Assembly: GCA_020073305.1 (NCBI GenBank)
Contig: JAIQFK010000011.1
Location: 1 to 64,000, forward strand
Direction of reading: 5' to 3'
Length of the DNA: 64,000 nucleotides
Source: Terriglobia bacterium
GTDB lineage: Bacteria > Acidobacteriota > Terriglobia > Bryobacterales > Bryobacteraceae
In this document: positions 9,301 to 18,900 of the stretch, one piece after another
Position numbering within the stretch: the first letter of the stretch is position 1
Layout of the letters: each line of letters starts with the position of its first letter
Notes under the pieces: generated by a model
What the model was told of the DNA's origin: nothing
Databases searched by the model: none
The model's input: only the letters and a program-made list of their open reading frames with translations
Position numbers and translations under genes: made by a program

Positions 9301-9381
9301 ATGCGGAAATGGTTTGCCAAATTGTATCCGCGAAAAGCCGGAGCACTGGCTTCAGAGCCAAGAACTGAGAGAGATCAATGA
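6313..9381 (+). CDS. Propeller-domain sensor histidine kinase (NarL/HPK7 type)
   Basis: A 1022-residue hybrid of the one-membrane-pass 'Reg_prop' type. It has a signal peptide (residues 1-29). A long periplasmic region of repeated two-component propeller units follows (about 40-650, with recurring LWIG, IWVGT, LWAGS). Next come a Y_Y_Y domain (about 665-735), one transmembrane helix (about 745-768), a HisKA_3 dimerisation helix with phospho-acceptor H796 in ELHDT, and a HATPase_c domain (N-box about 895, DNGQGI 933-938). There is no fused receiver, unlike Bacteroides HTCS proteins. Its GTG start overlaps the GH16-like gene and its stop overlaps the regulator (ATGA), implying one operon. A polysaccharide-derived ligand is a reasonable inference. 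Confidence 0.9.
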   Translation: MIRRFQSHCVLKRLLAGLATAYLASTAQALDPNREIAQYIRDQWGAEQGFPGGNVYAMAETDDGYLWIGAEQGLVRFDGLNFRLFNLANLTALPPGPVLGLTVAAGGNLWIRPQSAGLLRYRAGVFRDVSAQLPRAETGVTAMCAGRNGEILLARPGGNLKSSGGKLVPLGLTVESLVISMAQTADGRIWMGTRDEGLFSPSEGGVSSIAEGLPDKKVNTLLALGDRELWIGTDNGLVRWNGTELTQAGLSPSLEHAQILAMTRDRESNIWVGTARGLMRVNAKGVSSLEKRGRQTVGAVTAVFEDREGDLWAGSAGGIERFRDSVFLTYSTSEGPRSGNGGPLYADTENRTWFGPSDGGLFWITGDQIRQVSSAGLDKDVVYSIAGGPGELWIGRQRGGLTHLTTKEGSFTARTYTQREGLAQSSVYAVHRNRDGTVWVGTLSGGASRFTNGRFTTYTTSNGLASNTVGAIEEGSDGTMWFATPNGLNALSKDRWRIYTGRDGLPPGNVNCLLEDPTGVLWIGTSEGVAYLSAGQIHVPRDVPESLGEPVFGMAQDKNGWLWIATASHVLRVNRKELLDGALGEADVREYGIADGLLGTGGVNRNRSVVADSLGRIWFSLNRGISVADPVRMMHTSAPAPVHIQAISADGRPIDLRGPIHIPPARQRFTFSYLGLSLSAPDRVKYRYMLDGFDRGWSEPTAAREAVYTNLGPRSYRFRVIASNPDGVWNSAETTIGFAIDPVLWQTWWFRLSGLLTCILAFAAVYRFRLHQLANQLSVRFEERLAERTRIAQELHDTLLQGFLSASMQLHVAVDRLPEDSPARPPLSRVLELMRQVIDEGRNAVRGLRSAQSASLDLEHAFSLIQQELGIHQEIAFRIIVDGEPRPLHPVLRDEVYRIGREAVVNAFRHSRATSVEVELEYSMNHFRILVRDNGQGIDSQMLQSGREGHFGLSGMRERAERVGARLKLWSRAEAGTEVELTVPGHIAFQFPSSNRMRKWFAKLYPRKAGALASEPRTERDQ

Positions 9382-10007
9382 GCGAACAGGCCAGAATCCG
9401 GGTCCTCAGCGTCGATGACCACCCTCTTTTGCGTCAGGGGATCGCCGCGATCATCAACAGTCAACCGGATATGCTGTTGGTAGCAGAGGCAGCCAGCGGC
9501 GGCGAAGCCCTCCACAAATTTCGGGAGCATCAACCTGACGTTACGCTCATGGACCTCAGACTTCCCGACTTGAGCGGCATTGACACGATGATTGCCATCC
9601 GAACGGAGTTCTCCGCCGCCCGCATCATCATGTTGACCACGTTTGAAGGCGACGTTGAAGTCCAGCGTTCCCTCGAGGCGGGAGCTCGCGGCTATATGCT
9701 CAAGAGCATGCCCCCCAAGGATCTGGTCGAGGTGATCCGCCAGGTTCATGCAGGCAAGAAGCGTGTCCCCGCGGAACTCGCTGCCCAACTCGCTGAGCAT
9801 CTGAGCGACGAAGCCCTGACGGAGCGCGAGGTAGATGTGCTCCGGCACGTCGCGGGCGGGAATCGGAATCGGGACATCGCAGAACGGCTGTTCATATCTG
9901 AGGAAACCGTCAAGGTTCACGTCAAGCACATCATGGAAAAGCTCGGCGCCAACGATCGCACACAAGCCGTTGCGATAGCCGTCAGGCGAGGAATTATCCA
10001 ATTGTGA
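9378..10007 (+). CDS. NarL/LuxR-family response regulator
   Basis: A 209-residue two-domain regulator. The receiver domain (about 7-123) has the acidic pair D13-D14, phospho-acceptor D59 in MDLRLPD, Thr in MLTTF and Lys in MLKSM. The C-terminal LuxR-type helix-turn-helix (about 145-205) has LTEREVDVLRHVAGG and ETVKVHVKHIMEKL. It overlaps the kinase gene by 4 bases, so it is the cognate partner. Phosphorylation from H796 of the kinase would drive DNA binding. Targets are unknown; the upstream GH16-like gene in the same operon is an obvious candidate. Confidence 0.92.
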   Translation: MSEQARIRVLSVDDHPLLRQGIAAIINSQPDMLLVAEAASGGEALHKFREHQPDVTLMDLRLPDLSGIDTMIAIRTEFSAARIIMLTTFEGDVEVQRSLEAGARGYMLKSMPPKDLVEVIRQVHAGKKRVPAELAAQLAEHLSDEALTEREVDVLRHVAGGNRNRDIAERLFISEETVKVHVKHIMEKLGANDRTQAVAIAVRRGIIQL

Positions 10008-10146
10008 AACCGAGATTACTGCCACGAAAGTGGTACTAAAAAACGCCTAGCCCTGGGGATTCGCCTTGCCGTTACAGTCGTTACTCTGGATTTGGGTATG
10101 TCCGAAATAGTACCAACGGATACCCAGGAGACCCAAGCTGCAACGG

Positions 10147-10557
10147 TTGTTTTCCACTTTTCCGGGCGGGTGGCCCGGCGCTGGCCTGCTGCTGCTGAGA
10201 GCCGCGATCGGCGTTACGACGATCGTTCAAGGGGCACTCTATTTGACTGACCCCGGCAATCTGACTCTCGAAACTGGGACAGTCGGCTTGGCCGCGATCG
10301 CGAGTGGTGCCTTGCTATTGATGGGGTTTCTGACGCCTGTCGCCGGCGCCCTCGTTGCGGTAGGCACTCTCGGCGTCGGGCTAGCATGGTTTCCGGCGGC
10401 CACACGGAACCTGTTCGACGCGAAGCTGCCGACGGTGTTTGCGGTGATTATAAGCGCCGCTATCGTCTTTCTGGGTCCTGGGGCCCTTTCGATCGATGCC
10501 CGCCTGTTCGGACGTCGTGAGATCATCATCCCTCCCGTTTCTCGTTCGCCGAGATAG
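10147..10557 (+). CDS. DoxX-like small membrane protein
   Basis: About 136 residues with four hydrophobic segments (about 10-30, 45-65, 68-85, 98-115), which is the size and layout of the DoxX family. The function of most DoxX members is not known; some link to thiosulfate or quinone chemistry and to redox stress. The start is uncertain: TTG 10147 sits 16 bases after AGGAG (10126-10130), while an in-frame CTG at 10138 has better spacing but is a rare start codon. The gene lies 140 bp after the response regulator and is probably a separate unit. Confidence 0.6.
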   Translation: MFSTFPGGWPGAGLLLLRAAIGVTTIVQGALYLTDPGNLTLETGTVGLAAIASGALLLMGFLTPVAGALVAVGTLGVGLAWFPAATRNLFDAKLPTVFAVIISAAIVFLGPGALSIDARLFGRREIIIPPVSRSPR

Positions 10558-10742
10558 TGCGCAAGCGCTCGCTTGCAATTGCCACCAGTGACTCTTGGCT
10601 ACCACGATCGTGGTATCCGTGCCCGCCGCCGTCAGTGGTAGCAAAAAACCATTCGATCTCGTGATGGTTCTTCCGTTCTGATCCGGCATAGTGTGGAGTA
10701 ACGATTCCGACGGATCGAGGTTCAGACGAAGGAGCGACGACA

Positions 10743-11231
10743 ATGACAAGCCCTGTTCCATTCAGCACGGTGTTGATGCCAGTCCCCGAGTGCCCCTCAA
10801 GTATCCATGTGGAGCCGCAAGACCTGCACCACATGGTCAGCACGGCGTTTCTTACAGCGCTTCTGCTCACGGGAAGCGCGGAGCGGGCCGAGGCTGCACT
10901 CTTGCAAGCGAAGGGTGTCCTTGGTCTCGACAATACGTCGGGCGAAGCGCTGCTTAGGAGGGCCGTGAATGCTGCGATCGAGCCGCCGCTTGAAACCGTG
11001 GAGCAGCCATCGGAAGACTTGGAGCGCGCTTCCTCCAGTCTCCCGTGCGAACTGCGGCGGGTGTTGCATCTCCGGCCGGCTCTTCGCCACTGCTTTGTGT
11101 TGCGTTTCCTCGTGGGTTTGCCACGCGAGGTCTGCGCCCGATTACTGCACTTGGAAGTCCCTCAAATCGACGAGCGCGCGCGCACCGCCATGCTGGAGCT
11201 GCCAACGATTCAGAAGAACGGAACGTGTTGA
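10743..11231 (+). CDS. Orphan sigma-70 region-4-like protein
   Basis: A 162-residue soluble protein. The C-terminal half (about 100-155) looks like a divergent sigma-70 region 4 helix-turn-helix: LPCELRRVLHLRPALRHCFVLRFLVGLPREVCARLL, then a recognition-helix-like segment. The N-terminal half has a short helical stretch AFLTALLLTGSAERAEAALLQA, similar to the region 2 start of acidobacterial ECF-like proteins. The -10-binding part of region 2 is missing. It may act as an atypical sigma-like or regulatory protein rather than a working sigma factor. AAGGAG stands 9 bases before the ATG. The dps gene follows 33 bp downstream. Confidence 0.55.
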   Translation: MTSPVPFSTVLMPVPECPSSIHVEPQDLHHMVSTAFLTALLLTGSAERAEAALLQAKGVLGLDNTSGEALLRRAVNAAIEPPLETVEQPSEDLERASSSLPCELRRVLHLRPALRHCFVLRFLVGLPREVCARLLHLEVPQIDERARTAMLELPTIQKNGTC

Positions 11232-11264
11232 CAAACCTACGGAGGCCGAAAGTGAGGAACAACC

Positions 11265-11783
11265 ATGAGAAACAGTGATGCAACTCAATTAGACGAACGG
11301 ACGAAAGAAACTGCCACGACGGATCTGGATAGCGATGCTGTGGTGGAGATTCCAGGCGCCCTGCGCCCGCTGCTTGCCGACGTATTTGCGCTGTATGTGA
11401 AAACGAAGAACTTCCACTGGCACATGAGCGGGCGCCATTTCCGTGACTACCACCTCTTACTGGACGACCACGCCGACCAGATCTTCGCTATGACGGACGT
11501 CATTGCGGAGCGGGCGCGCAAAATTGGCGGCAGCACGCTTCGCTCCATCGGCGATATCTCTAGGCACCAACGCCTGCAAGACAACAACAATGAATTCGTC
11601 ACCCCGAAGGACATGCTGGCAGAGCTTCTTGCCGACAACCGGGAATTGACACGATCCCTGCGTTCCACGCATGAGGTCTGCGAACGGCACAACGATGTCG
11701 CTACAACCAGTTTGATTGAAGTCTGGATAGACGAAACTGAGCGCCGGGCCTGGTTCCTGTCAGAGATCGTGCGCGACATCTGA
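11265..11783 (+). CDS. dps: Dps-family ferritin-like protein
   Basis: A 172-residue mini-ferritin that stores iron and protects DNA from peroxide. All five residues of the inter-subunit ferroxidase site fall at the same numbering as in E. coli Dps: H51, H63, D67, D78 and E82, in KNFHWHMSG, DYHLLLDDH and MTDVIAER. The hydrophilic N-terminal tail (about 1-28) is acidic rather than lysine-rich, so direct DNA binding through the tail is doubtful. The gene lies between the sigma-like gene and a DUF305 gene with short gaps, suggesting a small stress operon. Confidence 0.9.
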   Translation: MRNSDATQLDERTKETATTDLDSDAVVEIPGALRPLLADVFALYVKTKNFHWHMSGRHFRDYHLLLDDHADQIFAMTDVIAERARKIGGSTLRSIGDISRHQRLQDNNNEFVTPKDMLAELLADNRELTRSLRSTHEVCERHNDVATTSLIEVWIDETERRAWFLSEIVRDI

Positions 11784-11835
11784 CGTACGCATGAAAAGGA
11801 GAATCATACGATGAGTCAACAGGAAGGAGATTTCG

Positions 11836-12195
11836 ATGAAACACCGATGGAAGGTTTACGGTTTATTGATCGCCGCCACAGCACAGGCTCAGATCCAACC
11901 GGCCATGAAAGCGGCCGGGGCGAAGTTTAGGCAGGAGATGGCCGCCGGCATGACACGTATGGACCGCGATATGGCGGCGGCACCGATGAATGGCAACGAG
12001 GATCACGATTTCGCAACCATGATGATGCCTCATCACCAGGGCGCCATCGACATGGCGAAGGCGGAACTGAGCTTCGGTAAGGACCCCGTAATGCGCCGCC
12101 TCGCCCAGGAGATTCTGGTCGATCAGCAATCGGAGATCGACGCCATGCAGTTATGGCTGGACAAGAATGCAGGTCGAATTCATAAGGACAAATAA
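11836..12195 (+). CDS. DUF305 family exported protein
   Basis: A 119-residue protein with a short signal peptide (residues 1-18, ending AQA) and the DUF305 hallmark MMMPHHQGAIDMAKAEL, followed by the helix with QEILVDQQSEIDAMQ. The family is a ferritin-like helical bundle that often sits with copper-handling genes; the His pair in MPHH is a likely metal ligand. Copper binding is inferred from family context, not shown here. AAGGAG lies 8 bases before the ATG. The stop at 12193-12195 nearly touches the next start. Confidence 0.8.
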   Translation: MKHRWKVYGLLIAATAQAQIQPAMKAAGAKFRQEMAAGMTRMDRDMAAAPMNGNEDHDFATMMMPHHQGAIDMAKAELSFGKDPVMRRLAQEILVDQQSEIDAMQLWLDKNAGRIHKDK

Positions 12196-12196
12196 C

Positions 12197-13630
12197 ATGC
12201 AATTGGGCTTCATCACGTTACTGCTTGCGAGTGCGGCGACCACTGCCCTGGCTCAAAGTGGCGACCGCGTGTATACGGCGGACCAGACATCAAACACGGT
12301 CTCGGTGATCGACCCTGCAACGGACAAGCTGCTCGGCTCCATCCACTTGGGTGAAGACGTGCCGGCGGCGCTGAGTCCGCTGTACGGCGGGGAACTGCTG
12401 GTACACGGCCTGGGATTCTCGCCAGACCATAAAACACTGGCTGTGGTCTCGATTGGCTCGAACTCCGTCACACTGATCGACACCGAGGCCAACCAAGTCA
12501 AAGGCAAAATCTACGTGGGTCGGTCGCCGCACGAGGCGTTCTTCCGCCCTGACGGGCGGGAACTTTGGGTCGCCGTGCGCGGCGAGAACTACGTCAGCGT
12601 GATCGATCCTGCGCAGCGAAAAGAAGTCCGGCGTATTGAGACAGCAAACGGTCCGGGCATGGTGCTGTTCCGCCCCGATGGTAAGTATGCGTTTGTGCCA
12701 TCCAGCTTCACTTCGGAACTGGACGTGATCGACGCTTCCACCTACCGGGTGATCGCCCGCGTCCCGCAAACGAGTCCGTTCTCGCCGAATCTTGCCGTTG
12801 ATCAGGACGAGGTCTGGTTCACTCTCAAAGATTCAGGCAGGACACAGGTAATCAGTGCGAAGCCGCCCTTCCGCACGCTGGCGGTACTTGATACCGGACC
12901 CATCACGAATCACGTCACCTTCATCACGAACGCGGCAGGCCGCTTCGCTTACGTCTCGGTCGGTGGCAAGGATGAGGTGCTGGTATATCGGCGCGAGCTG
13001 GGTTCCCCCCCAAAGCCGGTTGCGACCGTCAAAACCGGCGATCTACCGCACGGCTTGTGGGGGTCCGGTGACGGCCGGCGCGTCTATGTCGGCTTGGAAA
13101 ACGGCGACGCAGTACAGGCGATTGACACTGCCACCAACCAGATCGTCTCCACAATTCCGGTAGGGCAATTGCCGCAGGCTCTCGTGTATGTTCCCAGCGT
13201 AACTGCGTCTAACGAAGGCACGGCGAATCTGAAACCGCTCGGCCAGGCGACTGAGGCACTGCACGTCGAGTTAGTTCCGCCGACTGGGACCGCTTCGAGC
13301 GCGCATGCCAGCGTTTCCATTAACTCTCTGGGGCCGATCGATAACCTGCAGATCGCCGCTACTGGACTCGAACCTGGCAAGCAGTACAGGCTGGTTCTGG
13401 TTGGAGGCGCAGAACCACAGGATCTGGCGATTATCAACGCCGGCATCGGCGGAGCGGCAATCGCGCAAACCCTGGGCCCACTGAAGCGCGCGGTGGCGCC
13501 GCCCCAAGCCACACATGCGATGAAGTTGGAGGTCAGGGCGACCGCAAGTGGATCGAGCGACCTGGTGCTTGAGCAGGCCGCCACCGCGGCGCTTCCAACG
13601 GCGGCCGTAGCGGCTCCTCGGCCTGAATGA
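12197..13630 (+). CDS. YVTN-type beta-propeller exported protein
   Basis: A 477-residue secreted protein. The signal peptide ([20 protein letters not shown]) supports ATG 12197 rather than the upstream in-frame ATG at 12167, which lies inside the DUF305 gene. Residues about 22-340 carry repeated blades of the type [21 protein letters not shown], as in YVTN/surface-layer and cytochrome-D1-like propellers. Residues about 365-470 are a separate Ala-rich beta domain with no clear family. These proteins are commonly periplasmic and often lie next to redox or metal genes. The gene starts 1 base after the DUF305 stop, so it is translationally linked. Confidence 0.78.
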   Translation: MQLGFITLLLASAATTALAQSGDRVYTADQTSNTVSVIDPATDKLLGSIHLGEDVPAALSPLYGGELLVHGLGFSPDHKTLAVVSIGSNSVTLIDTEANQVKGKIYVGRSPHEAFFRPDGRELWVAVRGENYVSVIDPAQRKEVRRIETANGPGMVLFRPDGKYAFVPSSFTSELDVIDASTYRVIARVPQTSPFSPNLAVDQDEVWFTLKDSGRTQVISAKPPFRTLAVLDTGPITNHVTFITNAAGRFAYVSVGGKDEVLVYRRELGSPPKPVATVKTGDLPHGLWGSGDGRRVYVGLENGDAVQAIDTATNQIVSTIPVGQLPQALVYVPSVTASNEGTANLKPLGQATEALHVELVPPTGTASSAHASVSINSLGPIDNLQIAATGLEPGKQYRLVLVGGAEPQDLAIINAGIGGAAIAQTLGPLKRAVAPPQATHAMKLEVRATASGSSDLVLEQAATAALPTAAVAAPRPE

Positions 13631-13683
13631 TGCTTGAAGCCCGCGAGCCATTACCATCAACCCATTCAAAAGGAGAAAACATT

Positions 13684-14523
13684 ATGCCGGCGATTACGGC
13701 CAAAGATGGAACCGAGATCTATTACAAGGATTGGGGCGAAGGGCAACCCATTGTCTTCAGCCACGGCTGGCCCCTCAACGCGGATGCGTTCGAGGACCAG
13801 ATGATCTTTTTGGCTGCTCGCGGATACCGTTGCATCGCGCACGATCGCAGGGGGCACGGGCGGTCGGGCCAGCCATGGAATGGCAACAATATGGACACCT
13901 ATGCGGACGACCTCGCTGAACTCGTCAAAGCGCTGGACGTGCAGAACGCGATTCATGTCGGTCACTCCACGGGTGGAGGCGAGGTCGCCCGCTACATCGG
14001 CCGCCACGGAACTAAACGCGTGTCCAAGGCCGTGCTCATTGGCGCCACACCACCGTTGATGTTGAAGACGCCGGCAAATCCGGGCGGATTGCCAATAGAA
14101 GTGTTCGACCAGCAACGGGCAGCCGTTCTTGCCGATCGCTCGCAATTCTTCAAGGATCTGAGCGCGCCGTTCTATGGCGCCAACCGGCCAGGTGCCAAAG
14201 TCTCACAAGGATTACGGGATTCGTTCTGGCTGCAAGGGATGCTTTGCGGACATAAAGCCGCCTACGATTGCATCAAGGCGTTCTCTGAGACAGATCTTAC
14301 CGAAGACCTCAAGAAGTTCGACGTGCCGACCCTGATCCTTCACGGCGACGACGACCAGATCGTGCCGACCGGCGCCTCGGCCCTTCTCTCATCGAAGATC
14401 GTTAAGGGAGCCATTCTGAAAATCTATCCGGGGGCGCCTCACGGAATGTGTTCGACGCTCAAGGACCAGGTGAACGCGGAACTGCTCGCCTTCATGCAGC
14501 AGGATAAGAAGGCAGCGGCTTAA
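13684..14523 (+). CDS. Alpha/beta hydrolase, non-haem chloroperoxidase type
   Basis: A cytoplasmic enzyme of 279 residues. The fold shows [10 protein letters not shown] (oxyanion region), nucleophile S95 in GHSTGG, the acid Asp in HGDDDQIVP and His in PHGM, which is a complete triad. It matches the cofactor-free haloperoxidase/esterase group; these act mainly as esterases or perhydrolases. AAGGAG precedes ATG 13684 by 8 bases, so the 19 codons open upstream are not used. It lies 53 bp after the propeller gene and in the same direction. Confidence 0.88.
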   Translation: MPAITAKDGTEIYYKDWGEGQPIVFSHGWPLNADAFEDQMIFLAARGYRCIAHDRRGHGRSGQPWNGNNMDTYADDLAELVKALDVQNAIHVGHSTGGGEVARYIGRHGTKRVSKAVLIGATPPLMLKTPANPGGLPIEVFDQQRAAVLADRSQFFKDLSAPFYGANRPGAKVSQGLRDSFWLQGMLCGHKAAYDCIKAFSETDLTEDLKKFDVPTLILHGDDDQIVPTGASALLSSKIVKGAILKIYPGAPHGMCSTLKDQVNAELLAFMQQDKKAAA

Positions 14524-14682
14524 CTGGTAGAGTGCTCGCCTCACATCGGCCCGGCGACATGGAACTCAGGGTGGGGCCACCACCTGGTGCGTTTCCGTTC
14601 GGATGCAGACCGAGGAACTCGAACCCAACACCGGTCCTCGAGCATCAACTAGCGAAATGCACACGTGCGAGGGAGGCATTCG

Positions 14683-15978
14683 ATGAACGTACAAGTGCTG
14701 TCCAAACACCAGATATGGGTCATAGTTTGCGCGATCCTTTTTATTGCGCTTGCCACCGGGTGCTCGCAAGGAACCTCTGCCGCAAATCCAGGCCCGTCCG
14801 GCGTCGAGGTGGTGGAGGTTCAGCAGAAGGACGTCCCCATTTACGGCGAATGGATCGGCACGCTGGACGGTTTGGTAAACGCCGATATCAAAGCGCAGGT
14901 TTCGGGCTATCTGCTCAAGCAGGACTACACGGAAGGCTCCTTCGTCCGAAAAGGGCAGCAACTGTTTGAGATCGATCCGCGTCCGTTTCAGGCAGCGGTG
15001 GATCAGGCCCAGGGGCAATTCGCACAAGCCAACGGAGGTTTAGCACAGGCGAAGGCGCAGCTGGTCCAATCGGAAGCGCAGGTCGCCGCGGCGGAAGCGA
15101 ATCAGCGCAAAGCGCAGCTCGATGAAGACCGGTACATCCCGCTCGCAAAGCAACAGGCCATCACCCAGCAAGACCTTGACAACGCCATTCAAAACAACCT
15201 TGCCGCCAAGGCGCAGGTTCAGGCGGCAAAAGCCGGAGTGGAGACGGCCAAAGCCCAGATTCAGGCAGCCAATGCGGCCGTGGAAGCGGCCAAGGCGGCA
15301 GTGGCAACCGCGCAACTCAACCTCGGCTTTACGCAGCTCACTTCGCCGATTGACGGCATCGCTGGTCTTGCGCAACAGCAGGTCGGCGCGCTGGTCAGCC
15401 CGGCCAGCGGAGCGGTGACCACCGTCTCAACCCTTGATCCCGTCAAAGTCTATTTCACGGTCAGCGAGCAGGAGTATCTCGACTTCAACCGGCGCTTCCC
15501 CACTGAAGCCAGCCGCAACGCGGAAACGGGACGATTACCCTTCGAGCTAATTCTTGCGGACGGCACTACCTACCCGCATACGGGAAAATTCTTCTTCGCC
15601 GACCGCCAGGTGAATCAGACCACGGGGGCGATCCGGCTCGCCGCGTTGTTTCCCAACCCGGGAAATATTCTGCGGCCGGGACAGTATGGCCGCGTCCGCA
15701 CCTCGACGCGAATTCATCAGGGTGCACTGCTGGTTCCTCAGCGCGCCGTCACCGAGTTGCAGGGCACGTATCAGGTTGCCGTCGTCGATAACGAGAACAA
15801 GGTCAACATACGAACCGTGAAAGTGGGCGAGCGTTCCGGCAGGATGTGGATCATCGACGAAGGTTTGAAACCGGGCGAAAGAGTCGTGGCGGAAGGAGTG
15901 CAGAAGGTTGGACCGGGTATGCCGGTGAAGCCGCTACCCTACGCGGATGCCGCGGCCGGGCAGGGTGCGGGCAGGTAG
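14683..15978 (+). CDS. RND efflux periplasmic adaptor (AcrA/MexE type)
   Basis: A 431-residue membrane-fusion lipoprotein. The signal ends in lipobox LATGC. It has a lipoyl half-motif (DIKAQVSGYLLKQDYTEGSFVRKGQ), a long helical hairpin rich in Ala and Gln (about 100-215), the second lipoyl half (LTSPIDGIAGLAQQQVG) and beta-barrel/membrane-proximal domains. It bridges the inner-membrane pump and the outer-membrane channel. GGGAGG lies 6 bases before ATG 14683. The pump gene starts 5 bp downstream and the outer-membrane factor follows, so this is a complete tripartite operon. Confidence 0.92.
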   Translation: MNVQVLSKHQIWVIVCAILFIALATGCSQGTSAANPGPSGVEVVEVQQKDVPIYGEWIGTLDGLVNADIKAQVSGYLLKQDYTEGSFVRKGQQLFEIDPRPFQAAVDQAQGQFAQANGGLAQAKAQLVQSEAQVAAAEANQRKAQLDEDRYIPLAKQQAITQQDLDNAIQNNLAAKAQVQAAKAGVETAKAQIQAANAAVEAAKAAVATAQLNLGFTQLTSPIDGIAGLAQQQVGALVSPASGAVTTVSTLDPVKVYFTVSEQEYLDFNRRFPTEASRNAETGRLPFELILADGTTYPHTGKFFFADRQVNQTTGAIRLAALFPNPGNILRPGQYGRVRTSTRIHQGALLVPQRAVTELQGTYQVAVVDNENKVNIRTVKVGERSGRMWIIDEGLKPGERVVAEGVQKVGPGMPVKPLPYADAAAGQGAGR

Positions 15979-15983
15979 CGCGT

Positions 15984-18900
15984 ATGTACAAATTCTTCAT
16001 CAACCGGCCCATCGTGGCCATGGTCATCTCGATTCTGTTGGTGATCATTGGCGCAGTCACCATCGCGGGGCTGCCCGTAGCCCAGTTCCCCGCCATTGCG
16101 CCGCCGGAGATCCAGATCCAGGCGAACTACGTCGGTGCCGACGCGCAGACGGTCGAGCAGTCCGTCGCCACTCCTATTGAGCAGCAAATGAGCGGCGTGG
16201 ACAACCTGAATTACATGTATTCCTTGAACGCGGCCACCGGTCAGATGACCATGATCGTGGACTTCGACGTGAAGACGGACCCCAACACCGATCAGATTCT
16301 CACCCAGATGCGCGAGTTGCAGGCCGCTTCCCAGCTTCCGGTGGAGGTTACGAACTTTGGCGTCACGATACAGAAATCCGTCACCGCCCCGCTAATGATC
16401 ATCGGCCTCTACTCTCCGAAGGGCACCTACGACGCCCGGTTCCTGGCCAACTACTCCTACATCAACCTCAACGACCAGTTCACACGCGTGCCCGGCATCG
16501 GCAGCGTGCAGGTTTTTGGCGCAGGCCAATATGCCATGCGGCTCTGGGTCAAGCCGGACCAACTGGCGAAGCTCAAGATCACCGTGCCGGAAATTGTGAG
16601 CGCCATTCAAGCGCAAAACACGGTGAATCCCGCTGGACAAGTGGGCGGCGCGCCTGTGCCTAAGGGCCAGGAGTTCACTTACTCAGTTCGCGCACAGGGC
16701 CGCCTGACATCACCGGAGGAGTTCGGGCAAATCGTGGTGCGCGAGACTCCGGACGGCGGCATCGTACGCGTAAAAGATGTGGCGCGCGCCGAACTGGGCG
16801 CGCAGGACTACAGCATCATCGGCCGACTCAATGGCAAACCGAGCGCCATTATCGCTCTGTACCAACTGCCCGGCAGCAACGCGGTGGAGGCGGCGGCAGG
16901 CGTCAAGAAGCTGATGGCCGAGGTGAAGAAACGGTTCCCGGAGGACATGGATTACGCGATCTCTCTCGACACCACCCGCGCCGTCACCGAAGGCATGAAA
17001 GAGATCGTCATCACACTGGTAATCGCGATCCTACTGGTAATTCTCGTGGTCTACGTTTTTCTCCAAGGCTGGCGCGCCACGCTGATTCCACTGTTGGCCG
17101 TGCCGGTTTCGCTGATCGGCACGTTCGTCTTCTTCCCGCTGTTCGGATTCTCCATCAACACGCTTTCCCTGTTCGGCCTGGTGCTGGCGATCGGCCTGGT
17201 GGTCGACGACGCCATCGTGGTGGTCGAGGCAGTGGAGCGCTATATCGAAAACGGCTTAGCGCCCAAGGAAGCCGCCTTGAAAGCCATGGAAGAAATCTCC
17301 GGGCCCGTCGTCGGCATTGCGCTAGTTCTCTCAGCTGTATTCGTGCCCACAGCCTTCATACCGGGAATCACGGGCCGGCTCTACCAACAATTCGCCGTTA
17401 CCATTGCGATCTCTGTGATCCTTTCGGCGTTCAACGCGCTCACACTTACCCCCGCGCTCGCCGCATTGCTCCTCAAGCCAAGGGAAGAAAGCCACGGGTT
17501 GCTCCGGCGTTTCTTTAATTGGTTCAACCGTGTATTCGGCGGCGCCACCGAAGGCTACGTCCTTCTCTCCGGAGCGCTCATTCGCAAGAGTGCGGTCGCG
17601 CTAGTCCTGCTAGTGGGCTTTGGCGTGGCAGCCGCCTTCTTTGGCAACCGCGTCCCGTCGAGCTTCCTGCCCGACGAAGATCAGGGCTACATGTTCCTGC
17701 ACCTTCAGCTTCCTAACGCCGCGTCGCTCCAACGTACCGACGAGGCGTGCAGAAAGATCGAGAACATCCTGGCGAAAATGCCGGGAGTGAAATACACCAC
17801 CACCGTCGCCGGCTTCAGCTTGCTGAGTTTTGTGCGCACCAGCTACAACGGGCTGTTCTTCATCAACTTGAAGGAGTGGGACGATCGCAAAAGCCGCGAA
17901 GAGCAATATCACGAGATCTTGCACCGCCTGAACTACGAGCTCAGCAAACTCCCGGAAGGCTTCGCCTTCAGCTTCTCGCCCCCGGCCATTCCGGGTGTTG
18001 GCACTTCTGGTGGATTTACGTTTGTGCTCGAAGACCGCGCCGGCAAAGACGTGCAGTTCCTTTCCACCAACTTAGGCACGTTCATGGGCGCTGCCAGGAA
18101 ACGTCCGGAAATCGGTGGCTTGGTAACTACTTTCCTCCCCAGCGTGCCGCAACAATTCGTGGATGTGGATCGCGACAAAGTCATCAAGCAGGGTGTACCC
18201 CTCAACGATGTCTACCGCACCATCCAGGCTTTCATGGGCGGACTCTTCGTGAACTACTTCAATCGCTTCGGACGCCAGTGGCAGGTCTACATCGAGGCCG
18301 AGGGCGATTACCGGACGAAGGCGGAAAACGTCGGCCAGTTCTACGTGCGCAATAGCGGCGGAGAAATGGTGCCCCTTTCTGCCGTGACCAAGTTCGAATC
18401 GCGTTCCGGACCCGAGTTCACCATGCGCTACAACCTCTACCGCTCCGCCCAGATTATCGGCAGCGCGGCGCCGGGGTACAGCTCGGAACAGGCCACGAAC
18501 GCTCTCGAAGAAGTCTTCGCGCAAACCATGCCGCGCGAAATGGGTTACGACTACCTGGGCATGTCATTTCAAGAGAAGAAAGCTCAGCAAGGCGTGTCGT
18601 CAACTGTGATCTTCGGGTTCTCGCTGCTGTTTGTTTTCCTCATCCTGGCGGCGCTGTACGAAAGTTGGACATTACCCTTCAGCGTGTTGTTGAGTACGCC
18701 GGTAGCCGTCTTCGGCGCATTCGGCGTGTTGTGGCTGCGCCGTGTGGTCCTCGGCTGGTTCTATCCGGCCTACATGGTGCAGATCGAAAGCGATGTCTAC
18801 TCGCAGATCGGTCTGGTTATGCTGATCGGCCTGGCCGCCAAGAACGCGATTCTGATTGTCGAGTTCGCCAAAGACGAATTCGAGAAAGGCAAACCGCTGG

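Noticed and set aside
10016-10040. CCAC-GAAA-GTGG hairpin after the response regulator
   Set aside because: Only 4 bp and followed by A residues, not T; not a terminator in the operon's direction.
14524-14660. tRNA-like pieces (GGTAGAGTGCTCGCCTCACA on plus; GGGTTCGAGTTCC on minus)
   Set aside because: The D-arm-like and T-arm-like strings are on opposite strands and no acceptor or anticodon stem pairs; at most worn tRNA scraps.
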